From JAAAPF01 sp964481035 (GTDB lineage Bacteria; Pseudomonadota; Alphaproteobacteria; Geminicoccales; Geminicoccaceae): a DNA stretch of 9,254 nt. Position numbers and translations under genes: made by a program. The stretch is from NCBI GenBank assembly GCA_964481035.1, contig CAYZSE010000126.1:1-9254 (forward strand), written 5' to 3'. Below the pieces are notes generated by a model. That model saw nothing but the letters and a program-made list of their open reading frames with translations. It was not told the origin of the DNA and ran no database searches. The stretch's first letter is position 1. Each line of letters starts with the position of its first letter. Positions 6,641 to 9,254 of the stretch are shown here, in pieces.

Positions 6641-7447
6641 CTACCAGGCCGGGTGGTGGCGACCCGCGGGCGACAGGGTGAAGACCTCGCAGCCGCTCTC
6701 GGTGACGCCCACCGTGTGCTCGAACTGGGCCGAGAGCTGGCGATCCTTGGTGACGACGGTCCAGCCGTCACCTAGGAGCTTGGTCTCGAAAGTGCCGAGA
6801 TTGATCATCGGCTCGACGGTGAAGATCATCCCCGCCTCCAGCTCGAGGCCCTCGCCGGGCTTGCCGTAGTGCAGCACGCTGGGGGCGTCGTGGAACACCC
6901 GCCCGATGCCGTGCCCGCAATAGTCGCGGACGACCGCGCAGCGGTGGCTTTCGGCATGGCTCTGGATGGCATGGCCGATGTCCCCGAGCGTGGCGCCCGG
7001 GCCGATCGCCTCGAGCCCCTGCCACAGCGCCTCGAAGGTGACGCGGCATAGCCGCTTGGCCTTCAGGGCGGGATTGCCGGCGAAATACATGCGCGAGCTG
7101 TCGCCGTGCCAGCCGCCGAGGACGACGGTGACGTCGATGTTGAGGATGTCGCCGTCCTTGAGCACGCGCTCGCCGGGGATGCCGTGGCAGACGACGTGGT
7201 TCAAGGAGATGCACGTGGCCTTGGGATAGCCACGGTAGCCCAGGGGCGCGGGGGTGGCGTCGGCCGCCAGGATCGCCTCGTGGCACAGGCGGTCGAGCTC
7301 GCCCGTGGTCGCCCCCGGCCGGACGAGCGGCTCGATCATGTCGAGAATCTCGGCGGCGAGGCGACCGGCCCGGCGCATGCCCTCGAAGGCCGCGGCGCCG
7401 TGAAGGGGGACGGCGGGCGGTTGGCTGCGGACGGCGGCTCGGTTCAT
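6641..7447 (-). CDS. map: Type I methionine aminopeptidase
   Basis: This cytoplasmic metalloenzyme removes the initiator Met from new proteins. It has 268 residues, the usual type I length. The five metal ligands are all present at E. coli numbering plus eight: D105 (LNIDVTVV), D116 (GWHGDSSRM), H179 (YCGHGIGRVFH), E212 (IFTVEPMIN) and E243 (QFEHTVGVT). H88 in NHVVCHGIP matches the catalytic His79 of E. coli. ATG 7447 lies five bases after the sfsA stop with no visible Shine-Dalgarno, so translation is probably coupled to sfsA. The same frame stays open far upstream through sfsA to 8446, but that stretch is an antisense-free shadow of sfsA and not a fusion. Confidence 0.96.
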   Translation of the reverse strand: MNRAAVRSQPPAVPLHGAAAFEGMRRAGRLAAEILDMIEPLVRPGATTGELDRLCHEAILAADATPAPLGYRGYPKATCISLNHVVCHGIPGERVLKDGDILNIDVTVVLGGWHGDSSRMYFAGNPALKAKRLCRVTFEALWQGLEAIGPGATLGDIGHAIQSHAESHRCAVVRDYCGHGIGRVFHDAPSVLHYGKPGEGLELEAGMIFTVEPMINLGTFETKLLGDGWTVVTKDRQLSAQFEHTVGVTESGCEVFTLSPAGRHHPAW

Positions 7448-7452
7448 GGGCG

Positions 7453-8151
7453 TCAGGCTTCCAGGTCGACGGGCACGGGGTGCGCGATGGAGATGCCCGC
7501 GAGGCGGACGTGGCAAGCATAGGCGACCACCTCGACGCCTGCTCGGACCGCCTCGACGCAAGCCCGAGCGTAATCGGGGTCGACGTCGCGAGCCAGCCCG
7601 AGCGCGCAGCAATCGCTTCTCTGTACGACGTAGAGCATCACCGCCCGCTCGCCAATCTCGACTTGCGCCTTGAGCTCGCGGAGATGCTTGGCGCCGCGTC
7701 TCGTGACCGCGTCGGGAAATCGCGCGATGTCGCCCGTTCGCCAATGCACGTTCTTGACCTCGACCCAGCACCGTCGCCGGGCCTCGTGCTCGAGCAAGAG
7801 GTCGATGCGCGAGCGCTCGTGCCCGTAGCGCACCTCCGCGCGCATCGTCGCGTAGCCGGCGAGCTCGGGGATGGCGCCATCGGCGATCGCCGCGCGGACG
7901 AGCTTGTTGGGCACACCCGTATGCACGCCGACGAGGGTGCCGTCGGCCTCCACGAGCTCCAGCGTGTAGGCGAGCTTGCGTCCCGGCGCCGCCGGGCGAA
8001 GCCAAACACGGTTCCCGGGCGCGATCAGCCCCAGCATGCGGCCCGGATTGGGGCAGTGCACCGTGACGGCGGTGCCGTCGGCCAACGTGACGTCGGCAAG
8101 GAAGCGCTGGTATCGGCGCACGAGGCGCGCCGGCACGAGGTCGGTCGTCAT
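7453..8151 (-). CDS. sfsA: SfsA, DNA/RNA nuclease-family protein
   Basis: The product is 232 residues, against 234 in E. coli. SfsA was first described as a sugar fermentation stimulation protein that binds DNA; it has a PD-(D/E)xK nuclease-like fold, and its cellular role is still vague. Family signatures are in order: HCPNPGRMLGL (32-42), HTGVPNKLV (77-85), RSRIDLLL (113-120, with D117), CWVEVKNVH (128-136, with E131 and K133 as the ExK pair) and FPDAVTRRGAKHLREL (145-160). D117, E131 and K133 make a plausible metal-binding nuclease site. ATG 8151 is the first gene of the sfsA-map-radC set. It faces the broken membrane-protein gene across 118 bases, where I found no clear promoter. The conserved start LVPARLVRRYQRFLADV supports this start, although the ribosome-binding site is weak. 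Confidence 0.94.
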   Translation of the reverse strand: MTTDLVPARLVRRYQRFLADVTLADGTAVTVHCPNPGRMLGLIAPGNRVWLRPAAPGRKLAYTLELVEADGTLVGVHTGVPNKLVRAAIADGAIPELAGYATMRAEVRYGHERSRIDLLLEHEARRRCWVEVKNVHWRTGDIARFPDAVTRRGAKHLRELKAQVEIGERAVMLYVVQRSDCCALGLARDVDPDYARACVEAVRAGVEVVAYACHVRLAGISIAHPVPVDLEA

Positions 8152-8269
8152 GCCCGCACCAAGAGCCGCTCGGGCGGCGCTTGTCCAGGGCTGCGCTCGT
8201 TACCGGGCCGGAACGCGGGCCGGCGCGAACCGTTGGCTCGATGGCCGCAGAGATCCACGCGAGACAGCG

Positions 8270-8790
8270 ATGACGCCCAGCGAATTCCGCTTCGAGATCC
8301 TCCAGGAGATGTACCGTGTCCAGCGACGGCGGCGCGACGACATCCGCGCCAGCCTGGCGACGCCCGTGGCGGCACTCGCCTTCTCCGCCTAGGTCGTCGC
8401 GACGCTGGCATCGCTGGTCGAGCCTGCCCGGGAGCGGCCGGCCCACGTCGCCGCCGAGGCGCTCGTGTTCATCGCCGTCCTCGCCGTCGCGGCGGCGGCC
8501 TCCTCATCGTCCGGGTCGAATGGCGCTTCATCTATCTCGATCCGCCGGACCTGGAGACGCTGATCGACGCCGAGCGGGCGCTGGCGCGGGATGGGGTCGA
8601 GGAGGCGTCGCACGTCGCTGCCATGCACGACTACATGGCGGGCGTCTTCGACATCGTCTATCGCCGCTACTTCGCGGAGAACGAGCAGCGCGCCCGCGAC
8701 CGGACCTACGCGCTGCGGCTGATCGTCGGCGCGCTGTGCGTCTTGCTGTTCGCCTTCCTTCTGTTGCCGCTGGCCGGAGGAGGAGATTGA
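8270..8790 (+). pseudogene. Broken small membrane-protein gene (in-frame TAG plus frameshift)
   Basis: Read with repairs, this gives a protein of about 172 residues. The first part, from ATG 8270, is MTPSEFRFEILQEMYRVQRR, then RRDDIRASLATPVAALAFSA into a TAG at 8390-8392. The same frame continues with VVATLASLVEP and a membrane segment (ALVFIAVLAVAA). Around 8486-8500, in a GCGGCGGCGG run, the sense moves back one base to a second frame: GGLLIVRVEWRFIYLDPPDL, later YRRYFAENEQRARDRTYALR, and a last membrane helix LIVGALCVLLFAFLLLPLAG before TGA 8788-8790. Conserved-looking text on both sides of both lesions argues for one original gene with a short cytoplasmic head, two close TM helices, a charged middle and a C-terminal TM. 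From memory it resembles a widespread family of unnamed proteobacterial membrane proteins with this layout. A base error in a draft GC-rich assembly could explain either lesion. Confidence 0.7.
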
Positions 8791-8792
8791 TG

Positions 8793-9147
8793 AGGCTCGC
8801 GACCCTCCTGCGGTCGCTGGACCGCGCTCGCATGCACCGTCCGACGGGCGATCTGGAACGTCCCGTCGGCACCCGCGTTGATCGCGAACTCCTGGCGCTG
8901 CGTGACGACCAGCGGGCCGTCCAGCAGTGCCTGGATCTGCACGTTCGGCCGCGGATTTCGGTGATGGACGAGAAGAACGTCGCCGTGCTGCGTCCCGCGA
9001 TCGCCGCCGCCTCGGCCTCGATGACGCGCTCGAGGAGGCTCGTGCACAGCACGCGAAGTATCGAGAAGAGAGCGACGGGACGAGGCTCGAGGCGTCTCGC
9101 GATGCGCCGAAGGGTCGCTGACGAGGCCGCCCGTCGGCCCGGGCGCG
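8793..9147. other. Unassigned 355-base stretch; possible coupled short ORF, coding status unclear
   Basis: An ATG at 8790-8792 overlaps the stop of the broken gene (TGATG) and is preceded by a near-ideal GGAGGAGG site. The frame runs MRLATLLRSLDRARMHRPTG onward. It is Arg-rich, matches nothing I know, and stays open through the terminator hairpins to 9233, which is odd for a real gene. From about 9020 another plus frame reads LDDALEEARAQHAKYREESD and stops at 9119-9121, so a single-base deletion like that in the neighbour could have split one original ORF. On the minus strand, another frame also reads like protein (PNVQIQALLDGPLVVTQRQE, then FAINAGADGTFQ). GC3 is similar in the competing frames, so I make no CDS call. 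Confidence 0.3.
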
Positions 9148-9185
9148 AAAAAAGCTCGAGCCCCGAGAGGAGGGCCCGGGGCTCG
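9148..9185 (-). terminator. Rho-independent terminator for minus-strand transcription
   Basis: A nine-pair, GC-rich perfect stem (9157-9165 with 9177-9185) with an 11-base loop is followed on the minus strand by AGC and six U residues (9153-9148). This is the standard intrinsic terminator layout. It ends whatever is transcribed leftward from beyond the right edge of the window. On the plus strand there is no U-tract after the stem, so it acts in one direction only. Confidence 0.8.
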
Positions 9186-9230
9186 GTGGGAGGGGCACGT
9201 CGGCGGAGGGGAGGAAGCCGTCGTGCCCCT
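9148..9230 (-). ncRNA. Candidate two-hairpin small RNA or structured 3' UTR with anti-SD loops
   Basis: Read on the minus strand, hairpin 1 pairs AGGGGCACGACGGC (9230-9217) with GCCGACGTGCCCCT (9204-9191). That is 14 positions with one A-A mismatch and the loop UUCCUCCCCUCC. Five bases later, hairpin 2 pairs CGAGCCCCG (9185-9177) with CGGGGCTCG (9165-9157), nine perfect pairs around the loop GGCCCUCCUCU, and then AGC and six U (9153-9148). Both loops contain CCUCC, complementary to Shine-Dalgarno sequence. No minus-strand frame has a stop codon anywhere in 9148-9254, so a protein gene cannot end close before these hairpins. Two-hairpin RNAs with CCUCCUCCC-like loops (the cuckoo or CcsR type) are known in Alphaproteobacteria; membership here is inference. 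The 5' end may lie right of the window. Confidence 0.45.
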
Positions 9231-9238
9231 TGATGTCG

Positions 9239-9253
9239 GGCCTCGGGGAGGCC
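9239..9253. repeat. Short inverted repeat at the right edge
   Basis: GGCCTC (9239-9244) and GAGGCC (9248-9253) flank three bases. On the minus strand it would make a third small hairpin ahead of the two described to its left, and it contains a further CCUCCCC. With six pairs in GC-rich DNA it could be chance, and the sequence to its right is not available. Confidence 0.3.
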
Positions 9254-9254
9254 T

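Noticed and set aside
6641..8446. Apparent long fusion upstream of map in the same frame
   Set aside because: The upstream 330 or so codons are an out-of-frame shadow of sfsA. The methionine aminopeptidase has a normal start at 7447 right after the sfsA stop, and normal length.
7480..8790. Long plus-strand frame joining antisense sfsA sequence to the second half of the broken membrane protein
   Set aside because: The first 300 or so codons are antisense to sfsA. Only the end, from about 8491, has membrane-protein character, and its natural N-terminus is in the neighbouring frame from 8270.
9148..9185. Hairpin considered as a terminator for the plus-strand genes
   Set aside because: There is no U-tract on the plus-strand side of the stem. 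The A-run precedes it, so it works only for minus-strand transcription.
1..9254. Search by eye for CRISPR repeats, tRNA or rRNA genes, insertion-sequence ends and att sites
   Set aside because: No regularly spaced repeats, cloverleaf, transposase motif or paired terminal repeats were seen. A very divergent element could be missed without computation.

Overview
The window is GC-rich, about 70% by eye, with dense protein-coding genes and strong G/C preference at third codon positions. The block sfsA-map-radC is, from memory, a typical arrangement in Alphaproteobacteria, Rhodospirillales in particular. With the GC content, this suggests a high-GC alphaproteobacterium, but the assignment is tentative. 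The sequence is a draft scaffold: a run of exactly 100 N lies at 4231-4330.

Layout from left to right. Positions 1-308 (minus) hold the N-terminal two thirds or so of a hot-dog acyl-CoA thioesterase, cut by the window edge. Positions 425-2557 (minus) hold a 710-residue vanadium-dependent haloperoxidase of the PAP2 fold, with every vanadate-pocket motif intact and an N-terminal RTX-like acidic repeat segment. A relatively AT-rich divergent region (about 2560-2830) separates it from a plus-strand quinone pair: menG/ubiE (2835-3728), whose stop overlaps the start of menA (3728 into the gap). After the gap comes the nearly complete remainder of a BASS-family sodium symporter (to 5217). It converges, with six bases between stops, on a minus-strand gene set transcribed as sfsA (8151-7453), map (7447-6641), radC (6634-5645) and a small predicted lipoprotein (5613-5224). 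The first three are separated by only 5 and 6 bases, so they look like one operon.

Right of sfsA, on the plus strand, 8270-8790 is a small membrane-protein gene broken by an in-frame TAG and a frameshift. Its stop overlaps a possible next start with a very strong ribosome-binding site, but I could not assign 8793-9147 to a convincing protein. The last 107 bases (9148-9254) form tandem hairpins that read as a minus-strand intrinsic terminator preceded by a second long hairpin. Both main loops are pyrimidine-rich and carry CCUCC-type anti-Shine-Dalgarno sequence. No minus-strand frame has a stop codon in this stretch. This looks like a small RNA or structured 3' UTR of the two-hairpin anti-SD kind known in Alphaproteobacteria.

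Functionally, menG and menA make the last two committed steps of menaquinone synthesis. The sfsA-map-radC genes are housekeeping or conserved genes with no obvious common pathway. The haloperoxidase is the main accessory gene. I see no mobile element, CRISPR array, tRNA or rRNA.
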